This document shows, in pieces, positions 32,361-44,326 of a stretch of DNA of 64,000 bases. Position 1 is the stretch's first letter, and each line of letters starts with the position of its first letter. The stretch is from Ectobius pallidus. Lineage: Eukaryota > Arthropoda > Insecta > Blattodea > Ectobiidae. A program made the translations under genes and the position numbers. The notes under the pieces were generated by a model, which was not told the origin of the DNA, made no database searches, and saw only the letters and a list, made by a program, of their open reading frames with translations. The stretch spans positions 25,679,023 through 25,743,022 of the forward strand of contig CAXKWD010000007.1 in assembly GCA_964059195.1 (NCBI GenBank). Direction: 5' to 3'.

Positions 32361-32779
32361 TTATAATACTCATTGTCATTACTATTTATAAGAAAAGTTA
32401 AATAACACAAGGAACAATGGAAACAACAGGCCTACTCATTATGTTATGGAAACAGAATAACTGCTATATCATATTTGACACACCCACAAAAATTGTTTAA
32501 TTTAATAATTTTTTTTAAATACAAAAATAGAATTTTAGGTTTTGATTTTTGGGGGTCCAAACCCCCAGGATCCCCTTTTCTAATCCAGTGTGGATTCTGC
32601 TTCCATGGTGTCGATATGGTAAAACTTCTGCAAACTTATGTCTCTACTGACTTTCAAATAATTGTCTTAAAAGAAAAAAAGACTATAATTATTAATATAG
32701 AATTTTTTCCTTTCCCTGAGAGCTAGGGGGGGGCCGCGGCCCCCCCCTGCCCCCGGGTATGGGCGCCCTTGGGTGCAAG

Positions 32780-34550
32780 GGACTTCTTATTCAGTGGAAC
32801 GAAAACCTGTGCGCGGCATGAAGTACCGTTTCGCCGAAATTTCTCGAATCTGTTCCTCCCTGAAAGTCTTACCGTGGATTTCAAGAAAACAACATTTAAA
32901 TTTAATCTATTCGTTTTACCTACAAAATAAAAACCTGTTTACCCTGGAATGATATTGATTTGGATTATAGGCCTACCATACTGAATTTACTGATGGGATG
33001 CCACTGATTGATTACTTTGATTCTAGCAGCTATTTATTGTTAGGTGTAAGGGTATCTATAGCCTATGTCACCAAAAATAGTCAAACGAGATTTTGATAAA
33101 ATTGAAAACATAGGCCTATAAGCCCTGTAGCCTAATCAGAACCTTAAAGGTCACATATTTAGAGGCAGGATGATTGTCCAGGTAGGATTATAATTTATTT
33201 CCTATATAATTCATGTTAAAGTACCAGTAGGCCCATTAGTGTTGGCACTGAAATTGACGAGAGTTTGTGAATAAAATTAGCATTTTGTATAGGGCCTATT
33301 GCAAGTTGTTCAATTCAAATTATTAGAATTAATTTAAAGGGAGGAATTGGCACATTTTATTCCTCGGGGCTCGAATTAAGGACTGTTAGGTCTCCAACAA
33401 TACAGACCTCCTACGCAACAATGGAGTGAATGTGGCTTGCTTGTAAGCTGACGTAATAATGTGATCAGGTGACACGTTTAACATCACTGAGAATTTTCTG
33501 TGTTGACTTGTTCGGAGCCTGAGATCTGGAATCTGCCCTCATGTTTGACCTCTCTATACACCTTGTCATGCCCTAGTATCATTCCAAATAATTTCTTGGT
33601 TATGTTCCTGGTGAGGGGGTCTCCAGTTTGACTTTTACAGTGATTCCTTTATTTCTTGGCTAAACCAGTGAAACATAAATACTATCAGCAGTGTATAACT
33701 AATCAGGCTACATTTCATCGAAACTGTGGATGCTCTGATTACATATAGTGGTGGTAATAGGCCTAGTGTTAATATGCCAATTGAAATGAAATTAACACTC
33801 CTTCCGGCTGGACCATCACCACCATGAAAGCCTGATGTATTATGGATACCTCTCACAGATACCTCTCACAGATGTATTATGTAAAGTAAATTCTCTGACA
33901 CCGACCTGAAAGATTTATGTGATATCTTAAAATAACACTTTGCAAACCAATACGGCATTAGACAAGTATTTCCAATGAACAACAAGATGTCAAGCAGGTG
34001 ATGTTATTTCACGTATTTCAATTTATTTACTGAAATTATTTTATTACCGTATGCTTTCCATTGGTGCATATAATTAATATGGCTTGATTTTTTTTTACAA
34101 GGGATTCTGTTTTAAAAAATTTAACTGTGAACCCATTCCCATCCCATCTTCAAACTTGGTACATAATTTAACATTGGTGTAATCTATTTCCTAGAGTTTT
34201 TTTGAAAATGTTTGAAGATGCACTTTTTTTTTTCTAAATTTTTACTTTGAAATTCGAAAAAACAAATTTCATCAGAACTATTATGTGTTACATATAATTG
34301 AAAAACTTGTATAACATGCTAAAAATGACACCTTTCCCACTTCTGAAGGAATTAGAAGAGTTGCTATCTCAGTTGAATTTACATGTCTGAATTTTCAAAA
34401 TGGATTGATATATTTCAGTAAAAGTTAGTATTTCTCTTAATATAGGCCTACATGAAAACTACCTCTCTACAAATTTTTATCCAAATCTGGGATGGTGAGG
34501 TTAAATTTTAATCAAAAGTGTGTTGATTTAACACAGAATGACCCTTGTAG
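32780..34550. other. Interior of element Y, non-coding
   Basis: No convincing protein. Four TAGGCCTA octamers fall in this and the next 1 kb. A block near 33600 (TCTCCAGTTTGACTTTTACAG) resembles one near 35640 (CCTCAGTTTGACATTCACAG), suggesting an internal repeat. Confidence 0.4.
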
Positions 34551-34559
34551 AAGGTGTGA

Positions 34560-35310
34560 GTACAGTAACTAAGAATTTCTTGATACCGTACGTCTTTTGA
34601 AAGATTTAGCCTAGGCTATGCCTACAATCATTTGTTTTGAATACATAATAATTTAATTTTGTTTGGAAACTTATTGTACCCTATACAGTATCTGTATTGC
34701 AGAGTAGTATGTAGGCCTACCCTTCTGGAAGAGTTATAGTGAAATAACTGGTCTATGTAAATCGTTCATGCTTCCGGTTGTTTGCCCATGAACACTGTAA
34801 TTAGTTTTTAATCTGACATTTATCAATATTATCTCTAACATATAACACATAATAGATTATATATATATAGCCTATACCCCTGTATATCTTTTAAATTTTC
34901 AAGAACCGGTTTACAAGATTTTTTTCATTCTTTCTACATTATTCTCATTGCTCCTTTTTGTAATTTAAATATTTCTCCCTATGGGAAGAGTTGCCCCAGA
35001 ATATGACTATACTTCATCACAAAGTAAAACATGAAAAATATGCCATACATAAGGCATCCTCTTGTAATATATTCAAACCTTAAACCAAAGTATGCTGAAC
35101 TCAGTTTTGGAATTATTTCATTGTGTGTTTTCCAGCCTATTTTGGTCAATTTCTAATCCTAAAAACTTTATAATACTAATTTCTTCTATGTCTTGTGTTT
35201 GGTAATTATTTCATTAATTATAAGACCCTCTGTAGCAACTCGGTGATAAATATCAACAATTCTTCCATTCTGTGAGACCACATACCGGTATGTAATTTCT
35301 CATTGCATTA
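34560..35310 (-). mobile_element. Non-LTR retrotransposon remnant inside Y
   Basis: The minus strand, in pieces, reads KFLGLEIDQNRLE, SHILGQLFP, IFKLQKGAMRIM and KKSCKPVLENLK. This is the same post-RT block order (FLGLxxD, xxLQKxAxRI, SCKPLFxxLxI) as in the LINE remnants at 21.6 and 23.3 kb. It is heavily decayed. Confidence 0.55.
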
Positions 35311-36173
35311 AGTCCAAAATTTTAGCAACAGTAGTACTGTAATACAAGGGTAATGTAAATGTAAAATCATTAACATTTCATCAAGTTAGTAGAGTTATTT
35401 TAGGTACCAGTTTTGTCAATGAAATTAATTACATTGTGAATATTTAGGAGAATTAGGCCTACAAATGGAACCTAGGTAAGGAAACTGGTTGTAGTGGTTT
35501 TATTTGGGTTTATTATTTTTTAAGTTGTACTAGATTGGGGGTTTATACAGTAATAATTGTTGGTTGGTCATCAGATTCTAATTATTCTATATTGGGGGAT
35601 AGCATGCTGTAGTAGCTCAAACTATTTCTTATGGGAATCCTCAGTTTGACATTCACAGTATTTTTTTTTATTTTTTTACATCCATTTGGCTGGAGCAGTT
35701 ATATTTGCTGTATAGCCTATTTGAGAATTATGAAGTAGTAATTCCAAATTTTAAAAGTGATCTACCCTTGTAGGTTACTGTTCTTAGTCACCCTAACCTC
35801 ATTTACGTTCATTGGGCTATAAACATCATCTATCTCATCAAAGATTTCAACATATCTGTCATTCTATTTCACCACTTGTGATTTCAAATTGTAAAATTTG
35901 AAGTGAACAATAATAGAAGGTTAATTTAAATATAATTGCCATAAAAATTGAAAAATTTGATGAGATATTGTCAAGGAATTCACAACAAAATATCAATTTA
36001 AACCACATAACAGCAGTTTAAACACTCAACATTGAGGGATTAGCTAGATCCCATGTTTAAACTTGATGCAAGGCTTAAACTAGTGTGGGGAAAATCATTT
36101 TTACTTTAAACTCAGGATTAAACTAGTTTGAAGTAAATCCAGGTTTAAACTGACTTGGAGAAAACGGCCCTTA

Positions 36174-36465
36174 TATGTCAAAATCCCGTTTCATTTATTT
36201 CCAAACCTACCTGTTACCACTGCCAACTGTTGTCAAGGAATGTGATTTGGATGTGTAAAAAGGTATTATGTCTCTTCTAAAATATTTTATTTTTGGCATT
36301 TAAAATCAAAAGTTTTCAAAATCCTTTTTTAGTGAGCACTTACATTATGAAACGAAGGTACTGTCAAAATTCTAAGTCTCTACCTATTATAGTTTAGGCT
36401 CTACGTTGATTCTCTGTCAGTCACTCATTAAGTCAGTCAGTCAGGACAAAGCCTTTTATATATAT
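36174..36465 (+). mobile_element. Repeat family A, copy A4, right part
   Basis: TATGTCAAAATCCCG through ACGAAGGTACTGTCAAAATT, the GTCAG run and AGGACAAAGCCTTTTATATA. It completes the copy that begins at 27132. Confidence 0.85.
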
Positions 36466-36852
36466 ACTAGCTTAAAAGGCCCGGCGTCGCCCGGGTTTCT
36501 TATTTTGTAATTGGAAATTAACTTATGAAGGACTTTAGATTTATAAATTCTAGGTCCTTATATAGGTATTTATAATTTGAAGTAGAAAGAACGACTTATC
36601 ACACTCAAACTATCCCCTAAGAAAATGTTTGAAATAGCTTTTATGGCTATATGTAGAATTTTGCATCCCATCGCTTGTACAGTACACAGTAAGCCCGGGA
36701 GGGGTTCTAATAAGAAGAAACCGAAATTCCGGTAACATAAAATTGTATTATCGTGGCTGAAAATTTTGTTTCTCACTGTCATGTTACCATAAAACCGTTT
36801 TCGGAATGAAATTAAACAGAAATACAATATCACTTTCATACATCTCTTCCCA
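36466..36852 (+). mobile_element. Repeat family A, copy A5, left part
   Basis: ACTAGCTTAAAAGGCCCGGC starts immediately after the tail of A4, so the two copies are in direct tandem. The body follows to CACTTTCATACATCTCTTCC, where element G1 interrupts. It resumes at 37304. Confidence 0.85.
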
Positions 36853-37303
36853 ATAGTATATTGCGACACAAGGGCGGAAAGGCACGTTTACGGGTCGAGG
36901 AAACAGATTGAAAACCCGAGGCGCAGCCGAGGGTTTTTAAGTTTTCGAGACCCGTAAATGCCTTTACGGTCCGTGTGTTGCATGCTATTTTTTGCACGAC
37001 GGTTACTTATATCAATTTAATTATATTAATTGTGATATTACCTGAAAATATGATGTAAATACAGACTTGAAGAATGGTGCTTATTTCAGAAAGGGATTCG
37101 CATTTGTTATTGTTTATGGCAACCGAATATTTATAAAGCGGGGAGGCCTTGGTCATTTCTGCTCGCAAATAAGCATTTGCGGGCGGTAAAGTAACTTTCC
37201 GCCCGTCGCCCCTAGCAACAAGATTGCGTGTGGTAATGTCAAGTTACGAGCCATGTAAACAACTGTCGTAAGAAACACTTACTAGCTAAGGAGTGCAAAA
37301 AAC
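36853..37303 (+). mobile_element. Hairpin-bearing element G, copy 1 (about 451 bp)
   Basis: Starts ATAGTATATTGCGACACAAG and ends TAAGGAGTGCAAAAAA. The same two ends and a common body occur at 55727-56199. A 112-nt hairpin occupies 36867-36978, followed by GCATGCTATTTTTTGCACGA. The ends are not inverted repeats of one another. The interrupted A repeat suggests insertion with a small deletion of the target. No coding. Class unknown. Confidence 0.72.
36867..36978. other. Long hairpin with tandem GA mismatch (copy 1)
   Basis: TTACGGGTCG pairs with CGAGACCCGTAA, and AAAACCC with GGGTTTT. The apex is CCCGAGGCGCAGCCGAGGG, which folds as CCC-GA-GGC-GCA-GCC-GA-GGG, with a symmetric GA/GA internal element. 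Partners are at 55741-55853 and 44963-45060. Confidence 0.75.
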
Positions 37304-37718
37304 ATATTACCTTACCTCGTATTGTTTTCTCTATGTCCAGGGTAAAGAAAGTTATGTGACTGCATTATTTTCGTGGATATTGATAGTTCTCTCATTTGTT
37401 TCTCTCATTTGTCAAATTTATTCTACTTTCATTTTTTTTCCAAGGCCCGCTGGTAACAATATGTTTTAATGTCAAATGTGATTCGGATTCGATAATTCTG
37501 TGTAAGAAGGGATTAAGTATTCTCAAAAACATTTGATTTTTGGCATTTAGAATCTGAATTTTTCAAAATCCTTTCTTAGTGAGCACCTACATTATGAAAC
37601 GAAGGTACTGTCAAAATTCCAAGTCTCTACCTGTTATAGTTTAGGCTGTACGTTGATTCCTGTCATTCAGTCATTCAGTCAGTCAGGACAAAGCCTTTTA
37701 TAAAAAAGATATATATAA
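37304..37718 (+). mobile_element. Repeat family A, copy A5, right part
   Basis: ATTACCTTACCTCGTATTG, TCTATGTCCAGGGTAAAG and the usual end GTCAGTCAGGACAAAGCC. An extra TTTGTTTCTCTCA duplication occurs near 37395. It is followed directly by a TA/GA microsatellite. Confidence 0.85.
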
Positions 37719-37725
37719 ATAAATA

Positions 37726-37726
<1 letters not shown>

Positions 37727-37813
<87 letters not shown>
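37727..37813. repeat. (TA)n(GA)n microsatellite
   Basis: About 18 TA units followed by about 23 GA units. It generates artificial Ser-Leu/Tyr-Ile frames on the minus strand. Confidence 0.95.
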
Positions 37814-37818
<5 letters not shown>

Positions 37819-38089
37819 CGGGCAGAGGAAGTAAAAATGCAGCAATCCTGAGATAAAACTGCAGCCAAAGTCATTACGCACTTCCAGTAACATGCATGAG
37901 CGCATCTCACATACGCAATAATTATGTAGAAATTATAACGAATGTGAAATAGGCTGATAAAAACCGAGGGATTCATAATATATTTACCATGGTGTCTAGG
38001 AACCGAAAAAAAGTGTTCTCTTCGTATATCCAATTAGATCTACTTTCTTTCTTCCCCTGAGTTTTACCTCTCCCTTGTAGGCCTAAGTA

Positions 38090-38450
38090 CATTTGCGCGG
38101 ACACGCCGCCCGGGCTTTGCAGGACCGCGAAGGTTTGGAGGAGGAAGTTTCTATGAATGACATATATACTTTTTCGACTAGAAAAGGACATGGAGAGCAT
38201 CCCACGATAATTGGTCAGCCCAATGCCGGGGCCACCTCCGAGACAACACGAACACATAGGACGAGTCACGCCAGCCACACCCATTCATTCCGAACAAGGC
38301 GAGAATGGATGACGGCCAGATGATATTCAGGAATCACAATGGCATAAAGAAAAATAAAACACCTAGGAATTTTTTCCCGACCAGGAATCGAACCCGGACC
38401 CGTTACGTGAAGAGAGGGAACGCATCCCCTTTGCCATTAACAAGTTTTTG
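38090..38450 (-). mobile_element. tRNA-derived SINE, reversed, GC-rich body
   Basis: On the minus strand an A box TGGCAAAGGGG (38436-38426) and a B box GGTTCGATTCC (38394-38384) lie about 31 bp apart, as in tRNA heads. The GC-rich body (about 38090-38330) stands out from its AT-rich surroundings and has overlapping open frames on both strands, which I attribute to base composition. Only one copy lies in this window. Confidence 0.55.
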
Positions 38451-38454
38451 ATAC

Positions 38455-38890
38455 GAAAAATGAAATTCAATTTTTGGACCATGTACACAAAGTAAATACG
38501 TTTCATTCATTGGAATTTTGTATTAATTATATTACAATCAGCTAATAGTTTAAATATTTCAGTATTTTTATATGGTGTAAATTATATTCCTACGTTTGGA
38601 TAATTAGAACACTTTTAACATTTTAAATGAATTACCTGCAGAACATATGCTCCGAAAACTCGCCAACGGAATTCTTTGAAATAACATACAAGTTACACCG
38701 ACAACAGTTTTGCCTAAAGTAATGCGTAACTAGCAAGTATACAAACAAGTGTAATTAACTTTAATTTTGTGGTACCTTTGTACGAGCATTTATTTTCTTC
38801 GGCAGTTTTACCAGAACTTGTTATCTACAACATAAGTTAGCTCAACCCGTAACATTATGATCTTGAGAATAGCATAAAGTAGGCTATAAT
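38455..38890. other. Non-coding stretch, nothing recognised
   Basis: AT-rich spacer before repeat H4. Confidence 0.45.
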
Positions 38891-38892
38891 AT

Positions 38893-39365
38893 ATTATGCA
38901 TACTAACAGATGTCCGCGGCTTCGCCCACAATAATTAGTTCGAAGATTAAAAATAAAGATCAAAATAATTAAAACATATTTATTAACACGCACGAATCAT
39001 TCTTAAACTAAACAAATAATAATTATAATGAAACAGCTAGACGTCTGGCTCTGGAATGCTTTCCACGATTAGAATGTGCCGCTTGGACCTCAAACTCGAG
39101 TTTCCTGACCCAGAAAACCCTTGCACAGCGAGTTCCGTTCAAATCAATCGATGTTTGATCGTGTAGGTCTACATCCATTATCTCTCTTCCGTCTATGTTG
39201 AAAATTTCATTTGTCTGCATGCCTTGACATTATGAATCGACCAGGGTGGGCTTACAAAATTCAAGCGATCGCGATGCTTTTATTTCCAAGGTATGACAAA
39301 AATAGGCAAAGCCACCTGCTATTGACTTGACAATTGAAATGTATTGCCGAAAACTGATGATTCAG
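38893..39365 (+). mobile_element. Repeat family H, copy 4
   Basis: GATGTCCGCGGCTTCGCCC, the GAACTCGAGTTTCCTGACCC-type block, CAAGCGATCGCGATGC and TATTTCCAAGGTATGAC match the H array at 6-7.6 kb. It ends near 39365 without the GACAG run. Confidence 0.8.
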
Positions 39366-39369
39366 CGAC

Positions 39370-41495
39370 AAGTTCTCAGTCCAAGGTCCTCACTTATTAG
39401 CCTGGACATCAATTTTTATTATATGTATGTCTCACTATCCACCACTGTCTGTTTACAGACCAGATTTCAGCGAATTTTGAGCCGCCACTGTCTTCTGGGC
39501 TGCTGGAGTCCTCAAAGTTCGAGGGCGACCTTGTATCGGGTGGCTCGCAACAACCCCAGGTTCAATGAATCGCTGGATGGTCCAGCGCACAAATATGCTA
39601 TTGATTTATAGATTTTTTTAGCGTTTGGAACATTTTGCTTGCAGATTTCCCACCCTTATGTAGCGCTATCGTAGCAACTCTATTTTCGTAGGCTCCCCAT
39701 TCCGTGTTGAAAACTGCAAGTATAGGCCTACACTTCCTCTTTCACATGCACACTCATAGTGAACCAGGGTGTAAGACAGCAGAAGGGTATCTTCAGCATT
39801 TTATCAATATTTTGTGGCAGTATTTATGATAAGATTGCGTATTAAAAAACACCAGTAAATTACAGAAAAGGAGGAGAAAAGGGATTTTGGACACTGTGGA
39901 GAAAAAAAGAAGGCCCTAAAGAGGGGGAAAATGTGCTAGAATATTGCCTCCATTCTCAACTAGGAGCAACATTTTCACATTGTGGTTTTTTCCCCAGGAA
40001 CTCTAATTTACCGTATGGAAAAAAGTTGAGCACCTAAAAATCCTAACCCTGGTAATGAGTTTTCCTTTTAACATATAGAATGTTTTACAAAATACTCCAT
40101 ATTTTGCTCTCACTTCGGAGAAGACACCAGAGTACGTTCAGGTAATTCACAGATCAGACCGATAGGTAATTACTGGTAGGTCAGGTTCATTGAAAATATT
40201 GTGGATTTAAGTTGTCTTTAGTAATACCTTTTTATCAGAGCTGATCTGCCATTTTAGTTAGTGCATACTCTTGCTTAGTCTGTTATAATTATTGTGTATG
40301 GAATTTCTAGTCCACCTATGGAGAAGAGTCTTCCTCGCGGGCACTGTTGATATTTCCCCTACTCTTCCCAATCTATTTTTCTTGGGCGATGCTATGATTG
40401 AACCTATGTACATCATTTTTTCGGAAATGCCAAAGTTGCGCTGTAATTATCAAAAAGCTTAGGAATTCTACTACTACCTGTTTAGTTTTTTCTTAAATTT
40501 GCTCGAACGTGGTGGAAAAAAGGAATCCTGACATTAACTTCCCTTAGCTCAGACATGGTCTATCCATTGACACGCAACCCGCAAACTTTAGTCAACTTAC
40601 ACATAGTTCGACAAGAACGGATAGATGGAGGCACAAGCAGACAATAAGTGCAGTGGCGGTTGCTCATTCTTAGGGAAGCACTAATTTCACTTTAAAATGT
40701 ACACTACAAGAAACAAATAATACATACAATCTTGTATTTTTAATTATTGTTTTACGTGTGCAATTATTTCATTATACAAAGGCTTAGAATGTGTCATAAC
40801 GCCTTTCCAATCGGAACTGTGTCGCGACCCGTCACTGCTTGCAAAGAGAGTATGACTCATGCATGGGAATAATCCACCACGTAGGCTACACCGAATGTCC
40901 GCAATGCCATCTTGTGTGGTATGCGGGAAGGTCAAGAACCACAAGTGGTTCGCGAACCAGTAAATGCCCATGTATGGCTTAGCTCTTCCTCGTTCCTGTT
41001 CTATTCCTCTTGGCTGTTCAACCTTCATGATTTTATCAAAATATCCCATAACTGATACTGAAAACTTATATTCTTTTTACCTCCTGTATCTATGGCCAGT
41101 TTATTTTCGCCACATGATCGTGGCTTATGGCTTATGGCTTGCCCGTCGCTGAAAGGGAGTTGATTCCGCTACTATGTTAACGACTACTGAAGTGTTTATT
41201 GTAGTTGCCGGGGTCTGCTGCCAAACCACTGTAGGTTTCAGTTGTAGGAACGCTAGAATGAAAGCAGCGGTCACCCATCCAAATTCATTTCTGTCCAGTA
41301 TTGCTTAACTCTCTGAAAGCTTGAAAGTGGTATGACTTCTAGTTCACAGGAGACCTTTCAGACTTCAAATATAGGCTATTCTAGTTTCGGTATTACTATT
41401 CTTCAAGAAATAAATTTAATACTGTAGTTTCACATAATAAAAACTAAAATCACTAGGTATTTGTTGCAAGACGTCTTTGTATGAAGTGGAATAGG
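39370..41495. other. Non-coding stretch, nothing firm
   Basis: CAGTGGCGGTTGCTCATTC at 40651 looks like a hAT left end, but no matching right end with an 8-bp duplication was found. Minus-strand frame 40744-41049 (101 codons, MGYFDKIMKVEQ...) has no recognised domain. The rest is unassigned. Confidence 0.4.
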
Positions 41496-41499
41496 CCTA

Positions 41500-41765
41500 C
41501 AGCAGAACTCCAATCATCCAGATAATTGCATAAATCGCGTAATAATGTAATTAAAAACTAATACAGTACTGTACTTACATAAAATGTCACATTTTGAACA
41601 TATTGGTCAGAGCCAGTTGTTTTGCTAACAAACTGTCTATTTTGTCGGTTAAAAGTTCTGATTTTTCACAAATATCGGCCCTGAAAGAGGGTTTCCCAAT
41701 GTTCGCTGCTGCAAAAACCACTTGAATATGGCCTCAAAGCGATCCGGATAGTTGGAGTTCTACTG
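41500..41765. mobile_element. Tigger/pogo-type MITE (266 bp)
   Basis: Ends CAGCAGAACTCCAATCATCC and GGATAGTTGGAGTTCTACTG with TA on both sides (41498-41499, 41766-41767). CAGTAGAACTCC-type ends and TA duplication are typical of pogo/Tigger elements. There is no transposase. The TA on the left belongs to a TAGGCCTA octamer. Confidence 0.85.
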
Positions 41766-41767
41766 TA

Positions 41768-42363
41768 TTTTAAAAAATTTAATCAACATTCGTACTGAAA
41801 AACATCAAGATCCTCATGATATCTTGCATAACTGAAAACCGTAGTTAGAGTATGATACAGAGAATTCTAAACTATTTTGAACAAGGGTAGCTTAATTCAT
41901 TCATTGAATGTTGGTAGCTCTCAAACTATGAAAATTGAATTATTTCTGTACATGTATTGTATATAGCCCTCAAACAACCGTAAATATGAAAAACAAGGAT
42001 TAAAATAAAGTGGAATTTAAAGTTGTTGTTGTCGCTGTTGTTGAAATGGGAATATTATCGTTAAACTACTCAATATCCTGTGAAGCTACCGAAACTAGTA
42101 GCTGTAAGGTCTGTTGTACCGAAGTAATTAATATTATCTATTCAAAGCATGTTCATCTGCTGTGTTCCGTGAAGTCCATTATGATGCAGACTGGCTTTGT
42201 TTGCAAATGCTTCTCCTGGATCTAATGGTGTTGCGAAGAATCTACAGTTCTAACATACAATGCATGAAAACCTATAGACTCGGTTCCAGAACAGCATTTA
42301 CCAGCTCAAGATTATAAGCAAAAGCCTTCTTAAAGAGATAAAAGTATTAATACCTAGGGAGAG

Positions 42364-42397
<34 letters not shown>

Positions 42398-43875
42398 ACT
42401 ATTTCACCTAGGGGTACGTCTTGACGCACTTAGTTGAACCAGTTTCGATTCCCATGATGTTAGCATTTTTCAGTTATTTTAATAATTTATTGTAAGAATG
42501 CCTTATAATACCAAATGCTGTACTCTGGAGTGCACTGAATCTTTCCGATATGATACGCAGTGGTTGGTAAGGGAATTCTAAACCGGTTTCGCCATGCCCA
42601 CTCCCTACCCCTGCTTCTCCCCCTTTTTTTTTTGCGATAGCGGGCACGAGCCTGTAGATTCGTTGGGAGAACATGATTTCAGAATTAGTCTTAACCTTGT
42701 TTGATAAGGGAAATACTTTCTGTTTGTTGTCAATGTCCTTTGTTCACTTCAAATTACTGCATATATAATATAGAAGACCTATTTACAAGGCAATTTTATC
42801 TAACCCTCCACTTCATGTGTGTCTTATCCCCCCTCCCCCAATCTTTCGCTCCTGAACCCGAAACCGACCTGTTTTCATAGTTTACCTATTGAGTGCCAGA
42901 CTTATGATATCAAACCAATAAAGAGTCGGCTTATCCAGGGGCTGATCGATATTCGCCCTTTTCTCCGCTCCCGTACACTGAGCGTTCTCCATAGGCTTTA
43001 ATGCATGTGGTCGGACTTAAACTCAAACCAATAAGCTTGGCTTACCCAGGGTTGGCGTGGATCATAAACGATAAGGGGATTCATTGCTAACTTTAAATAT
43101 AGAAAAACACTAAAAGAATCCAGAATCATAGGAAAGTTTCCGTGCACTCGAGTGTACAATACCGTATTATTCACAGTATTTTTGGAGTAATTTAATGCAA
43201 CGTTCAGCACTGCCATATTTATCGTTTCGCATACGTGTCAGGCGAACTGGCTGGTGGTCCTTGGCCATAACGATCGACAGATCAGATGTAAACAAATGAA
43301 AAGCATGGAATTAGTTCAAGTGCATTCACTTTTAGATTCTCTATTTAAGAGTGAGATAGATATAATAATTTTTACTTATTTGTATTAGGCCTATGTTTGA
43401 CCCCGAAATTCGAAGTTGAGTTTTTTACATAAATACTGTAGGCTACTTGTTTTGAGATCCAAAAATACTATTTTCAAGAACAAATCTTTGTGTGTCTGTG
43501 TGTGTGTGATTTTCCTAGCTGCAGAACGGAAAATCGTATGAGAACAAAATTTTGTATTTGGATTATATATCTTCTGGTAATTTCACACGAAGGTTGACAG
43601 CGACTTCTTGTTACTTTTAATTCCACTTTATATGAAGAAAATTTCGTTTAATACGATTTACTCGAAAATGTATCTAACAATTTTGTTTAAATTTTGTATT
43701 TGAGTTGCTTACACTAAGCGCTAAAACCTTTATTTGAAACATTTTTGGCAAAAATTCCGTGGAGCAACACACTGTTTATAGAAACTCAGCCTTGTCTGGT
43801 GAACAATAAAGCTTTGCCCAGGTTGAAACAATTGAATAGGCCTATGTGCTCTTTGCACAGCGGCCTCTTTAGTCC
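41768..43875. other. Non-coding stretch with small repeats
   Basis: Contains a (GA)n run at 42358-42394, a (TG)n run at about 43492-43508, and a diverged direct repeat (AAACCAATAA...GGCTTA-CCAGGG) at about 42912 and 43025. Small open frames have no recognised family. Confidence 0.5.
42358..42394. repeat. (GA)n microsatellite
   Basis: About 16 GA dinucleotides after GAGAGGGG. Confidence 0.9.
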
Positions 43876-44326
43876 AGACTAGGTAGAAAAAATGGTCATT
43901 AAAAAATCTAAGGGGCTAATTTTTCTACACGAGAATTAATAGGAATTCATTGTGTGTGTTTTGGAAATAATCGGTTTGTAGCGTCCTGATGAAAAAAATG
44001 AATAAAGGTGTGAAAATACTTTTTTCGATTTTAAGGTATCAAAAAGAAAAATATTGAAAAAAATTAAAAATAGCACGATATAAAGCTTAAAAAGACGAAG
44101 AAAGTGCGTCCGAAACGATAATAATCTGTTCACAACTTTTCGCAAGAAAAATTGAAAAGGCTAAAAATCGGCGATTCTTCAACATTTAATTACTCTGCTA
44201 GTATGTATCGTAGAGAAATATATTGCGCTAAAATTTTAGCTATCTGGACACCTACCTTTGGTAAAACTTGCACTTTAAAATATTTTTAATTTTTGAGAAA
44301 ATCGCTGAAATACGAAAACAGATGTT

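Larger units (their letters stand above)
28363..32771. mobile_element. 4.4-kb hAT-like element E
   Basis: Perfect 14-bp terminal inverted repeat, CAAGGGCGCCCATA / TATGGGCGCCCTTG. Perfect 8-bp target duplication GGTGCAAG at 28355-28362 and 32772-32779. G/C runs lie inside both ends. It contains a 143-bp tandem array and, within that, element F. Without F it is about 1.3 kb, with no hAT transposase, so it is non-autonomous. The 8-bp duplication supports hAT. Confidence 0.9.
27608..36171. mobile_element. 8.6-kb TIR element Y with TA target duplication
   Basis: Termini are AGAGCCGTTTTCTCCAA and TTGGAGAAAACGGCCCT, with TA at 27606-27607 and 36172-36173. The interrupted A repeat shows the empty site. 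The right subterminal region (about 35980-36150) carries about seven TTTAAAC or TTAAAC motifs; the left has two (27670 and 27722). Left of hAT E an ATG-initiated short frame (28046, MSSEQLPSDLSRIHIKLK) ends near an AAG|GTACCG donor-like site, perhaps a first exon. No transposase core was found. Its superfamily is undetermined. Confidence 0.75.

Noticed and set aside
37675..38033. Minus-strand frames with Ser-Leu and Tyr-Ile runs
   Set aside because: Produced by the (TA)n(GA)n microsatellite.
38093..38323. Overlapping frames on both strands in a GC-rich block
   Set aside because: The block adjoins a reversed tRNA-like head with A and B boxes. Open frames on both strands are expected from high GC, and no domain is seen.
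40744..41049. 101-codon minus-strand frame as a gene
   Set aside because: No domain or repeat partner; a weak acceptor-like TTTTCAG upstream is not enough.
40651..41236. hAT element bounded by CAGTGGCGG and CCACTG
   Set aside because: The flanking octamers (AATAAGTG and TAGGTTTC) do not match and the inverted ends agree only over the first six bases.
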